DNA from: Candidatus Poseidoniales archaeon
GTDB lineage: Archaea > Thermoplasmatota > Poseidoniia > Poseidoniales > Poseidoniaceae
Direction: 5' to 3'
NCBI GenBank assembly: GCA_003602415.1
Contig: QQSK01000010.1
Span: 4,691 to 68,690 of the forward strand
DNA: 64,000 bases
In this document: one piece after another, positions 25,539 through 33,897 of the stretch
How the letters are laid out: each line of letters begins with the position of its first letter
Position numbering within the stretch: the stretch's first letter is position 1
Notes under the pieces: generated by a model
What the model saw: only the letters and a program-made list of their open reading frames with translations
Told to the model about the DNA's origin: nothing
Databases searched by the model: none
Program-made: the position numbers and the translations under genes

Positions 25539-27299
25539 ATGGCAGAAGACCAACGCGTACGAGGATATTGTGCATATGATTGGGGAAAGAGTGCATTCGA
25601 AACATCGGTTACTACCGCTATATTCCCTGCGTGGTTCGCTTACCTTTTCGCTGAAGCAAACGGTATTTCAACAAAATTCCTAGGTTCGGAATGGACTGCT
25701 GATGCCATGTTTTCTGGAGCTGTGATGGTCGGTGCTCTAATCGTTGCCATTTGTGCACCATCATTAGGAGTAATTGCAGATAGAAGAATGATCAAGATGT
25801 GGTGGCTCAGAACCCTGACATTTGTGGGTTCTATTTCCTGTATTCTGTTAGCACTTTCACCATACCTCGGGGTATCTATGGGTTGGGTTTGGGCATTGAT
25901 AATGTTCATGATCGCAAATGTTGGATTGAATGGAGCAGGAGTATTCTACAATGCTTTACTGCCTCACATGGGTGATGAATCCGAAATGGATGCTATCTCA
26001 AACAAAGCATTTGCTGCAGGATACCTTGGAGGAGGAATACTTCTCGTAGTCCACCTCGGTATGTGGTTGACGCTAGATGGCGGCTGGGTTATTCCATTCA
26101 TCATGGCATCATCCGGATTATGGTGGCTCGGATTTGCTCAAATGACTTTCAAAATGGTTCCAGAACCTCACATAGAAAATGAAATGGAATCGATGGGGCT
26201 AATCGCTTCATCTAAGATGGCTCTGAGTGAAGTCATCTCAACCATGAAAGATATCAAAAGTTTCAGAACTCTATTCATTTACATGTTAGCGTACTTCTGT
26301 TTCATTGATGGAATAAACTCCGTGACAGCATTGGCAGGAGTGTTTGGAATAGTGGTCTTAGGTTTGACGACTACCGGGCTGATTCTAACAATACTAATTA
26401 TCCAGTTCGTTGCAGCACCTGCTGCAATAGGTTTCACAAAATTGGCAGACAAATGGGGCACTAAGAAAGCCTTACAATTCTCATTGGTTTGCTGGTGTGT
26501 AGTCATTGTAGGTGCTCTATCATTTGCGCCACTAGAATTAGAAAAGCATGAGGAATATGATATACAATACACCTGGGATGAAGATGCAGGTGTCTATATC
26601 GTTGAAGCAAGAGAAGGAGTAAACAATATTGCGGCACTTCCAGATGATGACGAACAAGCATGGGCTTTAGACAACGAAGGCATATTACCTGTTGAAGAAA
26701 ATGATGATGTCAAAAGTGCTTATGCGGTTAAATGGGCTTTCGATGAAGATGGAAAACCAATTCCAGTCGAAGTAACTCTAACTGAAGAATCGTTAGCTAA
26801 ATTACAAGCATCAATGGATGAATCCAGATTCTCATACAGCATTGAAGGTGGAGATTTCGATGAGCAAACTGGATTGGGAATTAATCACCCATCCAGCCTT
26901 GGAGATGGCACATTAGACTTCATTCCAGAAACTGCCAGATCGTTGGTTTGGGCTCCACTTGGAATCAGTGTATTCTTCCAATTCCTACTCTTAGGCGTAT
27001 TTGCTGGTGCGCTACTAGGTGGCTCTCAAGGTCTAGCTCGTTCGATGTTTGGACAAATGGTCCCTGAAACAAGATCCGCAGAATTCTTCGGATTCTTCGG
27101 ATTCTTTGGAAAGGTAGCAGCATTACTAGGCCCACTTATCTATTCCTTGATGACAGTCTGGTTTGATTCAAGAGTAGGAATTTTCGCACTCTCAATTTTG
27201 ATTATTGCTGGTGTCTTAATTTTGCGCAAGGTCGATGTTGAAGACGGTATTGCAGTTGCCAAAGCAGAAGATGAAAGAAACCGTTCGGCGGCTGAGTAG
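25539..27299 (+). CDS. UMF1-type major facilitator transporter with large loop insert
   Basis: A 586-residue membrane protein of the UMF1 (Atg22-like) branch of the major facilitator superfamily, recognised by GYCAYDWGKSAFETSV at the start and about 12 hydrophobic segments. A hydrophilic, acidic stretch of about 130 residues (about 340-465, from HEEYDIQYTWDEDAG to FDEQTGLGINHPSSLG) interrupts the second half and looks like an extracytoplasmic domain; ordinary UMF1 proteins lack it. Near the end, FFGFFGFFGKVAALLGPL forms the penultimate helix pair. Members are putative amino acid or peptide effluxers, but the substrate here is unknown. Confidence 0.83.
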   Translation: MAEDQRVRGYCAYDWGKSAFETSVTTAIFPAWFAYLFAEANGISTKFLGSEWTADAMFSGAVMVGALIVAICAPSLGVIADRRMIKMWWLRTLTFVGSISCILLALSPYLGVSMGWVWALIMFMIANVGLNGAGVFYNALLPHMGDESEMDAISNKAFAAGYLGGGILLVVHLGMWLTLDGGWVIPFIMASSGLWWLGFAQMTFKMVPEPHIENEMESMGLIASSKMALSEVISTMKDIKSFRTLFIYMLAYFCFIDGINSVTALAGVFGIVVLGLTTTGLILTILIIQFVAAPAAIGFTKLADKWGTKKALQFSLVCWCVVIVGALSFAPLELEKHEEYDIQYTWDEDAGVYIVEAREGVNNIAALPDDDEQAWALDNEGILPVEENDDVKSAYAVKWAFDEDGKPIPVEVTLTEESLAKLQASMDESRFSYSIEGGDFDEQTGLGINHPSSLGDGTLDFIPETARSLVWAPLGISVFFQFLLLGVFAGALLGGSQGLARSMFGQMVPETRSAEFFGFFGFFGKVAALLGPLIYSLMTVWFDSRVGIFALSILIIAGVLILRKVDVEDGIAVAKAEDERNRSAAE

Positions 27300-27337
27300 T
27301 GAAAACGCTCATAGCCATAGGCTATAGGGGGGTAATC

Positions 27338-28768
27338 ATGAGCCCTTACTCGGTGATGATGGGATTAATCCTAATTCTCACACCGATTATCTGTTGGTTG
27401 TTTACAATTGGCAGAGAACATACTCGTACTCCTTTAGGAAAAGCATTCCAAGTTATCCATGAAAAAAGGTACTACCTTCACGCATTGGGTTACCTTTTCA
27501 TCATCAAATGGAAAGCGACAACAGATGATTTGAACGAACCCATCAAAATCAGAACCGGAAACTGGACCGAATGGATTTACTCAATTGAAGGAAATGCAAC
27601 CTTATGGGTTCAAGATACGTTTCAGAATGCTTGGCTAACCGAGTTCTTAAATTTCCATTATCTGTTCATTTACCTGTTCTTAATCTACATCACAACAGTA
27701 TATTTTGCATATGTCGGAGAAAGAGACATGACAGATAAAGTCACTCTGAATTATCTTCTAATTTACGCATTGGCTGTCCCATATTATTTATTCTTCAATG
27801 TGGAGGTAACCTCATCTTGGATTCCAGGAATGGAAGCACTGCTGTATCATGATGGATGGTATACAGTATTCTATGCCACTCACGACCCGTTAGATAATGC
27901 AGTTCCGTCATTGCATGTTGCAATTCCATTTGGAATCATATTGCTAAATTGGCTACATTGCAAGGAGAAGAATATCAAAATGAGAGAATGGACACATTGG
28001 CCATATCATCTATTTATTGTCATCAATACAATTCTATTTGTATTCACAATTGCTTATCTTGGAATACACTGGCTTGTCGACATCCCACTAGGTATGATTG
28101 TTGGAGGTATCGGAGCGTTATTCATACACCACTTGCAACCTAGGATGCGTAATGATCACGGACCAATGTTCAAAGGAGTAACCAAGAAGAAAGTTGTTAA
28201 TCACACATTCTGGGAAGGAGCTGCAACATTAGTAATCTTATTCCTTGTTCTTTCAGCAGTCTCATACCAAGAGAACAATATTGACGACCGTGTCTCAATG
28301 CGCCTTGGTGGAGGTGATTCAACATACGAGATATTGACTCCATTGAGTTTTGAGGATGAAGTGACTACTTCGATAACCAATTTGGATGATTCATTGACAC
28401 TACAGTTCACGATTATTTGGGTTGAAGAATCAGTTTCTGCCATGGACCAAGGAGTGATAAATTGGTCTGAATTAGAGAAAAATCAAACAATTTATGAAGT
28501 TGGTCCAGGAGATACTCTGGATGTCAAAGTTACTGAACCAAAATTATGGCATCTTGTCATTCTGCATAATGGAGCCGACAAAACAGACGATGTCTTAGAA
28601 GTTAGAATAATCAACGATTATGGAGATGATGAAATGTGGAAGGCTATCGCACTTTCAATTCCTTCAATGTGGATGACCGGTTTCGTAATCCACAGATTAA
28701 AGCGACTAAAACAAGCTGGCCGCTCGTTTATCGATTCTACCCCATCCCATTTGTGGGAGGAAGAATGA
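27338..28768 (+). CDS. PAP2-superfamily membrane protein (IPC synthase-like) with C-terminal beta domain
   Basis: A 476-residue membrane protein. Six or so helices in residues 1-285 hold the PAP2/inositolphosphorylceramide synthase motifs: NAVPSLHVA (catalytic His about 193) and YLGIHWLVDIPLG (second His and Asp). Such enzymes cleave or transfer lipid phosphate head groups. After another helix (about 295-315) comes an extracytoplasmic beta-rich domain (about 320-440) and a last short helix with a basic tail. The ATG at 27338 follows a GGGGGGTAATC segment and is preferred to the GTG at 27299. The gene ends directly before tatC. Confidence 0.78.
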   Translation: MSPYSVMMGLILILTPIICWLFTIGREHTRTPLGKAFQVIHEKRYYLHALGYLFIIKWKATTDDLNEPIKIRTGNWTEWIYSIEGNATLWVQDTFQNAWLTEFLNFHYLFIYLFLIYITTVYFAYVGERDMTDKVTLNYLLIYALAVPYYLFFNVEVTSSWIPGMEALLYHDGWYTVFYATHDPLDNAVPSLHVAIPFGIILLNWLHCKEKNIKMREWTHWPYHLFIVINTILFVFTIAYLGIHWLVDIPLGMIVGGIGALFIHHLQPRMRNDHGPMFKGVTKKKVVNHTFWEGAATLVILFLVLSAVSYQENNIDDRVSMRLGGGDSTYEILTPLSFEDEVTTSITNLDDSLTLQFTIIWVEESVSAMDQGVINWSELEKNQTIYEVGPGDTLDVKVTEPKLWHLVILHNGADKTDDVLEVRIINDYGDDEMWKAIALSIPSMWMTGFVIHRLKRLKQAGRSFIDSTPSHLWEEE

Positions 28769-29521
28769 ATGAGTGATGAGCCGATTATCAATCCCGAAAT
28801 AAGGGATTTATTCAAGCAGGTTTCAACCCACATTCGAAGTAGAATAAAGTTGATTGTTGTTCTTTTTTTGATTGGAATTGTCATTGGTATTCCGTTCGCT
28901 CACAGAGTAGTAGATTGGCTATTGGGAGTTGGGCTACTTCCTGATGATGTAAACATCATTGTTCTAACACCGGTTGAATTCATCATGCTTCAAGTTAGAG
29001 TTGGAGCATGGCTTGGAGCAGGCTTGGCACTGTTCGCACTCATTATTGATGGAGCCTGGAAAACTGGACTTGCCAGTAAGAGACCCAAACCTGCCAGAAC
29101 TGTTGTTATTTCAGCAGCCTTAGCAGTAATACTCGCAACTTGTGGCCTGTATTATTCATGGAGTCTCCTAACTCCAATGCTTCTGGATTATTTGGCGAGC
29201 GATGCCCAAGCAGCAGGATTGTCTACAGAGTGGAGACTTTCCTCATTTGTAGGATTCATAGTCAGTTTGTGTTTAGCATGTGCAATAGGATTTCAAGCAC
29301 CATTAATCACAATCTTATCGCTAAAATCAGGAGCCATAGATAGGCCAACATTACTCGGTTACCGAAGACATATTTGGTTTATCACATTCGTATTAGGCGC
29401 TGCATTTTCACCACCAGATCCGTTGTCTCTATTCTTGGTATCTCTACCAATAATTCTCCTGTTTGAAGCCGCAATAATTTGGGATAGGCTTACGGGTGAA
29501 AGCATGAGTGCAAATGCTTGA
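28769..29521 (+). CDS. tatC: Twin-arginine translocase subunit TatC
   Basis: Integral membrane receptor of the Tat pathway, which exports folded proteins. The 250-residue protein has six predicted helices and the TatC landmarks: a short N-terminal amphipathic part ending FKQVSTHIRSR, then LTPVEFIMLQVRVGAWLG (the TPxE motif), and IDRPTLLGYRRHIWFI before the last pair of helices. The usual N-terminal HLxELR appears as VSTHIRSR, slightly degenerate. The ATG directly follows the stop of the PAP2 gene. No tatA is visible in the window. The 3' end overlaps the convergent PHP gene by 32 bases. Confidence 0.9.
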   Translation: MSDEPIINPEIRDLFKQVSTHIRSRIKLIVVLFLIGIVIGIPFAHRVVDWLLGVGLLPDDVNIIVLTPVEFIMLQVRVGAWLGAGLALFALIIDGAWKTGLASKRPKPARTVVISAALAVILATCGLYYSWSLLTPMLLDYLASDAQAAGLSTEWRLSSFVGFIVSLCLACAIGFQAPLITILSLKSGAIDRPTLLGYRRHIWFITFVLGAAFSPPDPLSLFLVSLPIILLFEAAIIWDRLTGESMSANA

Positions 29522-30314
29522 TTGGAACTGATATTTTCCCAGGTGACGGCCTTTTTTCAGTTCCGTGAGAGTCTCCTCCAACTGTTATCGGCAATCCTTG
29601 TTGCATCAATTCCCACCTGTAAGAATCAGGATGTGAATTGTGTACTGCTTCAACACAATCAACACCTAATTTTAACAAATTTGGAATAAGAGTTTTAGTT
29701 TCAATCCCGTAATATTTGGGGTGAGCCAATGATGTGATTCCTCCCGCTTGGTGTACCATTTCCACAGCTTGTGAGATACTAGGAAGTGGCCTTTCTCTAA
29801 ATGCAGGACCGCCATCTCCTATCCATGTGTCAAATGCTTCCTGAACGGATTCAACAATTCCATGTTCAACCATTGCTCTTGCTAAATGTGGCCTACCAAG
29901 TGAGCCTTCTGCATGCTTCTCGACATCTTCGATTGATATCGAATGACCTAATGATTCCAATGCAGCCAACATGCTCTTCATTCGAGGAACTCTTGCTTCT
30001 TTCAGACTCTCTAACCATTCTGTAAATTCAACCGATGCTCCATCTGGGAAATACGCAAGCAAATGCCAAGATGTAGGATTATGAGTCTCACTATTCATTT
30101 CAACCTCGCAAGTAATCTCTACACCTGGAATAAAACGCATTCCTAGTTTATCACATGCTTGCTTGGCTTCATCCCAGCCTCGACTTGTATCATGGTCGGT
30201 CAAAGACCAAACTCTAACTCCAGAGTTGAATGCTCTTGTCGCCATTTCTTCAGGAGACCAAAGGCCATCACTATGCCATGAATGACAGTGCAAATCTACC
30301 ATTTCGGTCCACAT
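29490..30314 (-). CDS. PHP-domain phosphoesterase
   Basis: Metal-dependent phosphoesterase of the PHP family, nearest by pattern to the YciV/TrpH group (nucleotide or oligonucleotide phosphatase). The metal-binding motifs are in order: DLHCHSWHSDG, SLTDHDTSRG, IPGVEITCE, TSLAHPKYYG and VGGDSHGTEKRPSPG. About 274 residues, usual for the group. The ATG at 30314 is used since AGTGA lies four bases upstream; a TTG four codons earlier would overlap the upstream gene by eight bases. Substrate not known. Confidence 0.87.
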   Translation of the reverse strand: MWTEMVDLHCHSWHSDGLWSPEEMATRAFNSGVRVWSLTDHDTSRGWDEAKQACDKLGMRFIPGVEITCEVEMNSETHNPTSWHLLAYFPDGASVEFTEWLESLKEARVPRMKSMLAALESLGHSISIEDVEKHAEGSLGRPHLARAMVEHGIVESVQEAFDTWIGDGGPAFRERPLPSISQAVEMVHQAGGITSLAHPKYYGIETKTLIPNLLKLGVDCVEAVHNSHPDSYRWELMQQGLPITVGGDSHGTEKRPSPGKISVPIKHLHSCFHP

Positions 30315-30318
30315 GTTA

Positions 30319-31026
30319 TCACTCAAAATCCGGCAATTCAGGCAAATCTAATGCTGGAGGTGTTATCGATGTAGATTCGTCCTCGAACAAATCGTCGAGG
30401 TCAAGCATTTCTGGCAAATTAATCGCTGGCAATTCTGGTAATTCAGACACTGGATTAGTTGTGGGCAGTGGCACTGAGGCTACTCCTTGAGTTTGGAAAC
30501 CCCTAACATCGAATTTGGCAACTGAATTGTCAACACCTGAAGTTTCCTCAGCAATTGGTTGTGGCTTAGCACCTACATTTACTGGATTTGAAGCTCCATC
30601 ATTATGAGCAACTTCTGCGGCTGATGATTTCCCAATCTCGCCACTGCTAAGTGTGTTGATGGCGTTGGAGACTGCTTGTTCGTGTTGAGTAGATGATTCA
30701 CCTACAATAGAAGCGATTACAGCAGCAGTATTAGGGTTGACAAAATCTTGTTCATTATCTAAACTGACCATTGTAGGAAGATCTTCCATTGCTTCATATT
30801 GGGCCTCAGCACTTCCATGTTCGTGAACTACAGGAATCTCATGTTCTCTCTTCGCCCACCAAGAAATACCAAAACAGATTGGAGTCAATCCTACTAGAAT
30901 TGTCTCAGGAAGATTCCATCCTTTAGGAGTTCCAATTGGCAAGAAAAACGAAAACAACAATGCAACAAAGAATACCAAAGCCCCTGTATTCGCAGCGAAT
31001 GCAATGTTGGGATGCCTCGGGTCCAT
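30319..31026 (-). CDS. Membrane protein with long acidic tail
   Basis: A 235-residue protein with two helices near the N-terminus (AANTGALVFFVALLFSFFLP and ETILVGLTPICFGISWW) and a long, low-complexity cytoplasmic tail rich in Ser, Glu, Asp, Asn and Pro. The tail ends in repeated LPELP-like runs (SELPELPAINLPEMLDL and ALDLPELPDF). It is the gene just upstream of the PHP gene on the same strand. Family not recognised; the tail looks disordered. Confidence 0.6.
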   Translation of the reverse strand: MDPRHPNIAFAANTGALVFFVALLFSFFLPIGTPKGWNLPETILVGLTPICFGISWWAKREHEIPVVHEHGSAEAQYEAMEDLPTMVSLDNEQDFVNPNTAAVIASIVGESSTQHEQAVSNAINTLSSGEIGKSSAAEVAHNDGASNPVNVGAKPQPIAEETSGVDNSVAKFDVRGFQTQGVASVPLPTTNPVSELPELPAINLPEMLDLDDLFEDESTSITPPALDLPELPDFE

Positions 31027-31048
31027 GTACCTTACACGGGTATAGAAC

Positions 31049-31915
31049 TCAAGAATGTTGGCTTTCTGCGGACGTTACAGTATTTGCCATCAACATGGCT
31101 ACAGTCATAGGGCCAACACCACCTGGCACGGGAGATAGCAAAGATGCTACTCCTTCCACATCAGGGTGCACATCACCCGCTAGACGCCATCCTCTTTCTC
31201 TGGAAGAATCATCCACTCGATTTATTCCCACATCTACCACAATCGCTCCAGGTTTTATCCAATCGGCCTGAACCATTTCAGGACGACCAACTGCTGCAAT
31301 AACTATGTCCGCAGCAAGACATTCTGCTTTAGCATCGGCAGTTCTTGAATGAACTATCGTAACTGTTGCATCTGCTCCTTTGGCTGCAAGCAGTAGTGCT
31401 TGAGGCATGCCTACATTGAATGAACGACCAATGACTACTGCTTTTTTACCAGTCATTTCAACTTCTGCCCAGCGTAACATCTCCATTACTCCCGCAGGGG
31501 TGCAAGGAATCATTCCATCTAAACGCCCTTGTACTATTCTTCCCAAATTAACGGGATGAAAACCATCAACATCCTTACTTGGGTCGATCAAATCAGTCAA
31601 TGATTCTTCATTCATGTGCGAAGGTAATGGTGATTGAATCAATATTCCATGAAGAGAATCATCATTATTCAATGAGATAATTGTCTTAGCAACTTCTTCT
31701 TGAGACGTATCTTCTGGCAACTCGATATGAGTTGACTTAATCCCTAGTCTTTCACAAGAGCGTATTTTGTTTCTAACATATACATGTGAAGCAGGGTCAT
31801 CGCCGACAATAACCACTGCTAAATGTGGCTCAACACCACATTTTGATATTCGCTGTTTCAACCTCTCTTCAAGGTCTGCTGCACAGGCTTTGCCATCAAG
31901 ACGAACAGCGGTCAT
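31049..31915 (-). CDS. folD: Bifunctional methylenetetrahydrofolate dehydrogenase/cyclohydrolase FolD
   Basis: Interconverts 5,10-methylene-THF, methenyl-THF and 10-formyl-THF. The 288-residue protein carries YVRNKIRSCERLGI (catalytic Lys), QSPLPSHM, KDVDGFHPVNLGR, PCTPAGVMEML, VIGRSFNVGMPQALLL (NADP site) and PGGVGPMTVAMLMANTV. The ATG at 31915 is used; upstream codons are basic, show no FolD similarity and would run into the zinc-ribbon gene. GTAATTAC about 25 bases upstream could be a TATA element of a leaderless transcript. Its presence indicates folate-based one-carbon metabolism rather than methanopterin alone. Confidence 0.93.
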   Translation of the reverse strand: MTAVRLDGKACAADLEERLKQRISKCGVEPHLAVVIVGDDPASHVYVRNKIRSCERLGIKSTHIELPEDTSQEEVAKTIISLNNDDSLHGILIQSPLPSHMNEESLTDLIDPSKDVDGFHPVNLGRIVQGRLDGMIPCTPAGVMEMLRWAEVEMTGKKAVVIGRSFNVGMPQALLLAAKGADATVTIVHSRTADAKAECLAADIVIAAVGRPEMVQADWIKPGAIVVDVGINRVDDSSRERGWRLAGDVHPDVEGVASLLSPVPGGVGPMTVAMLMANTVTSAESQHS

Positions 31916-31962
31916 AATTTTGCGAGAGTAATTACGGTGATGAGGCTTGTGATGCGAAACAA

Positions 31963-32340
31963 TCATTCCTCTTCGTTTGACCAAAGCAATCTATTACACT
32001 CAGGACAGGTATATTCCTCTGGCTTTGGACCATCTACTGTTTCCAAATTACCACATGGGCCACAAAGAATTGTCGAACGCTTAGGTTCGTCAAGAGTGAC
32101 ATCGACTCGATACATGAAGCGTCCAGCATCAGGTAGTCTTTCCATGGATGGTTGCCAAGCCGCTACTGCTTCAGGACTCATTCGCATATCGGTAGGAGTA
32201 GACATGCCAATTAGAAAGCAAAGTATTCCACTTAAACCTGCAATCGCACCCATGACAATGTTGACTGCCAATGTGAATATTGCACCTGAAATAATCAATA
32301 CAATACCAGAAATTAGGAAATTTTCTCTCCTATTTTTCAT
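31963..32340 (-). CDS. Small membrane protein with C-terminal zinc ribbon
   Basis: A 125-residue protein with two adjacent helices (FLISGIVLIISGAIFTLAV and IVMGAIAGLSGILCFLIG) and a C-terminal zinc-ribbon-like module: CGPCGNLE followed by EYTCPECNRLLW. It starts four bases after the aminotransferase stop, so both are likely co-transcribed. No family recognised. Confidence 0.7.
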   Translation of the reverse strand: MKNRRENFLISGIVLIISGAIFTLAVNIVMGAIAGLSGILCFLIGMSTPTDMRMSPEAVAAWQPSMERLPDAGRFMYRVDVTLDEPKRSTILCGPCGNLETVDGPKPEEYTCPECNRLLWSNEEE

Positions 32341-32344
32341 ATTA

Positions 32345-33622
32345 TCAACTCATTGCGAATTTCAATGCTTCAGCAACCTTCGGCATATCGCCAGAAGAGA
32401 GGGCACACAAACCAATCCGAACTCCTCCGTTAAGAGGTACCAAGTAGACATCATTCTCTGCACACTTTTCTGCTACAGAAACAGGGTCATCCGATTCGAT
32501 CCAAGCGAAGAATCCATCCATTGTTGGATTCAAATCAACACCTAACTTTTGACATTCATTAAGCAAAGACTCTCTTCTGTTATCGAGAAGTTGTTTCAAG
32601 CGGTCTCTTTCTTTACCCCAAGCTTGACCTCCTTCTTCGGTTGAGTGCATTTCACTAACACAATACTGCGCAACTCTAGGAGATGCGCTCCAAGTTTGCC
32701 TTCCAGTTACACTGAGAACAGTGTTCAGTCTATCCGTCACTTCTTTTTCGGGATGCAAACTCACCAATGCTCCAGTACGTAGACCGTATATGGTGTGAGA
32801 CTTAGAAAGAGAAATTGCCACACATATCAAGAGATTTTCTGGCCACAGTAAACCATTTTCAATTTCATCGAGAATAGTTTCTGCCCATGCATGAGGTTCA
32901 TCTGCGTACAAACTGTAAGCAGAATCGATTAGCAAAGTGTGGCCTACATTTTCGTTATTTATTGCAGAATTAGCAAATGAATTGAGACATGCAGAACGGC
33001 CTTCTGCTGTCATGGATAGTCCTGTAGGATTGTGAGCAGGGTCATTCAACCAAACCATGACTTTATCTTGTGTGGAACAAAGTTCTTTCAGCCTATTTTC
33101 AAACTCATCGTTGGCAAAATATGGATGAAGTTCATTACCATTAGGAGGTAGTAAAGGCCAGGTTACAAAATCCAGTCCGTTATTTTGAAGGAAGCCTTTG
33201 TATGGACCCCAGTGCCTGTCTCTTAGCAATGTGTTTTGCCCTCTATCAAGGAAGTTATTAGCGGCAAGATACAATGCGCCACTCCCTCCTGGACTAGCGG
33301 TTGATGCAAAATTAAATCCTAACTCTTCCAAACCTGCTCTTGCATCTCCAAAGGCTAGAGTCTTCGATAAGTCAAGGAATGCAGGTAATCCTGCTAATGG
33401 TGCATAAGCAGATATCTCAACTTCAGGTGCTGCTCTTACCGCAGCATCGACCACCTTGTTGATCGCTAGGTTTCCATCATCTTCTAGCAACGCTCCAATT
33501 GTTCCGTTAACAGCAGGCTTTCCTGCTGCTTTAGCATCCTGATATCTAGCCCACCAGCTGAAGATTGTGTCACTACCTTGCTTTGCAATACCTGCGGCAT
33601 TAAGCAAATTCTCTCCAGCCAT
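32345..33622 (-). CDS. Class I aminotransferase (aspartate/aromatic type)
   Basis: Pyridoxal-phosphate aminotransferase of fold type I, 425 residues. Landmarks: ASPGGSGALYLAAN (cofactor phosphate site), WLNDPAHNPTGLSM (Asn of the family NPTG), LLIDSAYSLYAD (Asp-x-x-Tyr), and the cofactor lysine in ISLSKSHTIYGLRTG. It is most like the aspartate/aromatic aminotransferases of bacterial TyrB/AspC type, but the substrate cannot be read from the sequence. The start at 33622 leaves 75 bases to the divergent tRNA-Thr gene. Confidence 0.87.
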   Translation of the reverse strand: MAGENLLNAAGIAKQGSDTIFSWWARYQDAKAAGKPAVNGTIGALLEDDGNLAINKVVDAAVRAAPEVEISAYAPLAGLPAFLDLSKTLAFGDARAGLEELGFNFASTASPGGSGALYLAANNFLDRGQNTLLRDRHWGPYKGFLQNNGLDFVTWPLLPPNGNELHPYFANDEFENRLKELCSTQDKVMVWLNDPAHNPTGLSMTAEGRSACLNSFANSAINNENVGHTLLIDSAYSLYADEPHAWAETILDEIENGLLWPENLLICVAISLSKSHTIYGLRTGALVSLHPEKEVTDRLNTVLSVTGRQTWSASPRVAQYCVSEMHSTEEGGQAWGKERDRLKQLLDNRRESLLNECQKLGVDLNPTMDGFFAWIESDDPVSVAEKCAENDVYLVPLNGGVRIGLCALSSGDMPKVAEALKFAMS

Positions 33623-33696
33623 AGTTTACGCACAGGGTTTGAGGCTATTGTACTGCCGACGCATTCATGAACGAAATCAGACTCGGCCGGTATATC

Positions 33697-33769
33697 GCCA
33701 ACGTAGCATAGCTGGTAGTGCTTCGGATTTGTAATCCGACGGTCGGGGGTTCGAGTCCCTCCGTTGGCT
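33697..33769 (+). tRNA. tRNA-Thr (UGU)
   Basis: A complete cloverleaf of 73 bases can be drawn: acceptor GCCAACG with CGTTGGC, D stem GCAT/GTGC (with a T-G pair), anticodon stem TCGGA/TCCGA around loop TTTGTAA with anticodon TGT, five-base variable loop, and T arm GGGGG-TTCGAGT-CCCTC. The discriminator is T and CCA is not encoded. No intron. Confidence 0.95.
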
Positions 33770-33772
33770 CCT

Positions 33773-33791
33773 CATTTCAGTTGATGAAATG
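33773..33791 (+). terminator. Hairpin after tRNA-Thr
   Basis: CATTTCA and TGAAATG form a perfect 7-bp stem with a five-base loop, four bases after the tRNA. It may mark the end of the tRNA transcript or lie in the pheS leader. There is no T-run immediately after it, and archaeal termination normally needs only a T-rich stretch. Confidence 0.3.
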
Positions 33792-33897
33792 TGACTCTGT
33801 AATTCGAAATTTCCGTAACTAAAAATTTGTTTGATTCGTTATCAGGAACGCTGCTTTCGGCCAAGGCATTCAAGACCTAATTGTCCTACGCAAGTCC

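Noticed and set aside
27080-27115. Short tandem repeat of TTCTTCGGA
   Set aside because: It encodes the FFGFFGFFG part of a transmembrane helix in the UMF1 transporter.
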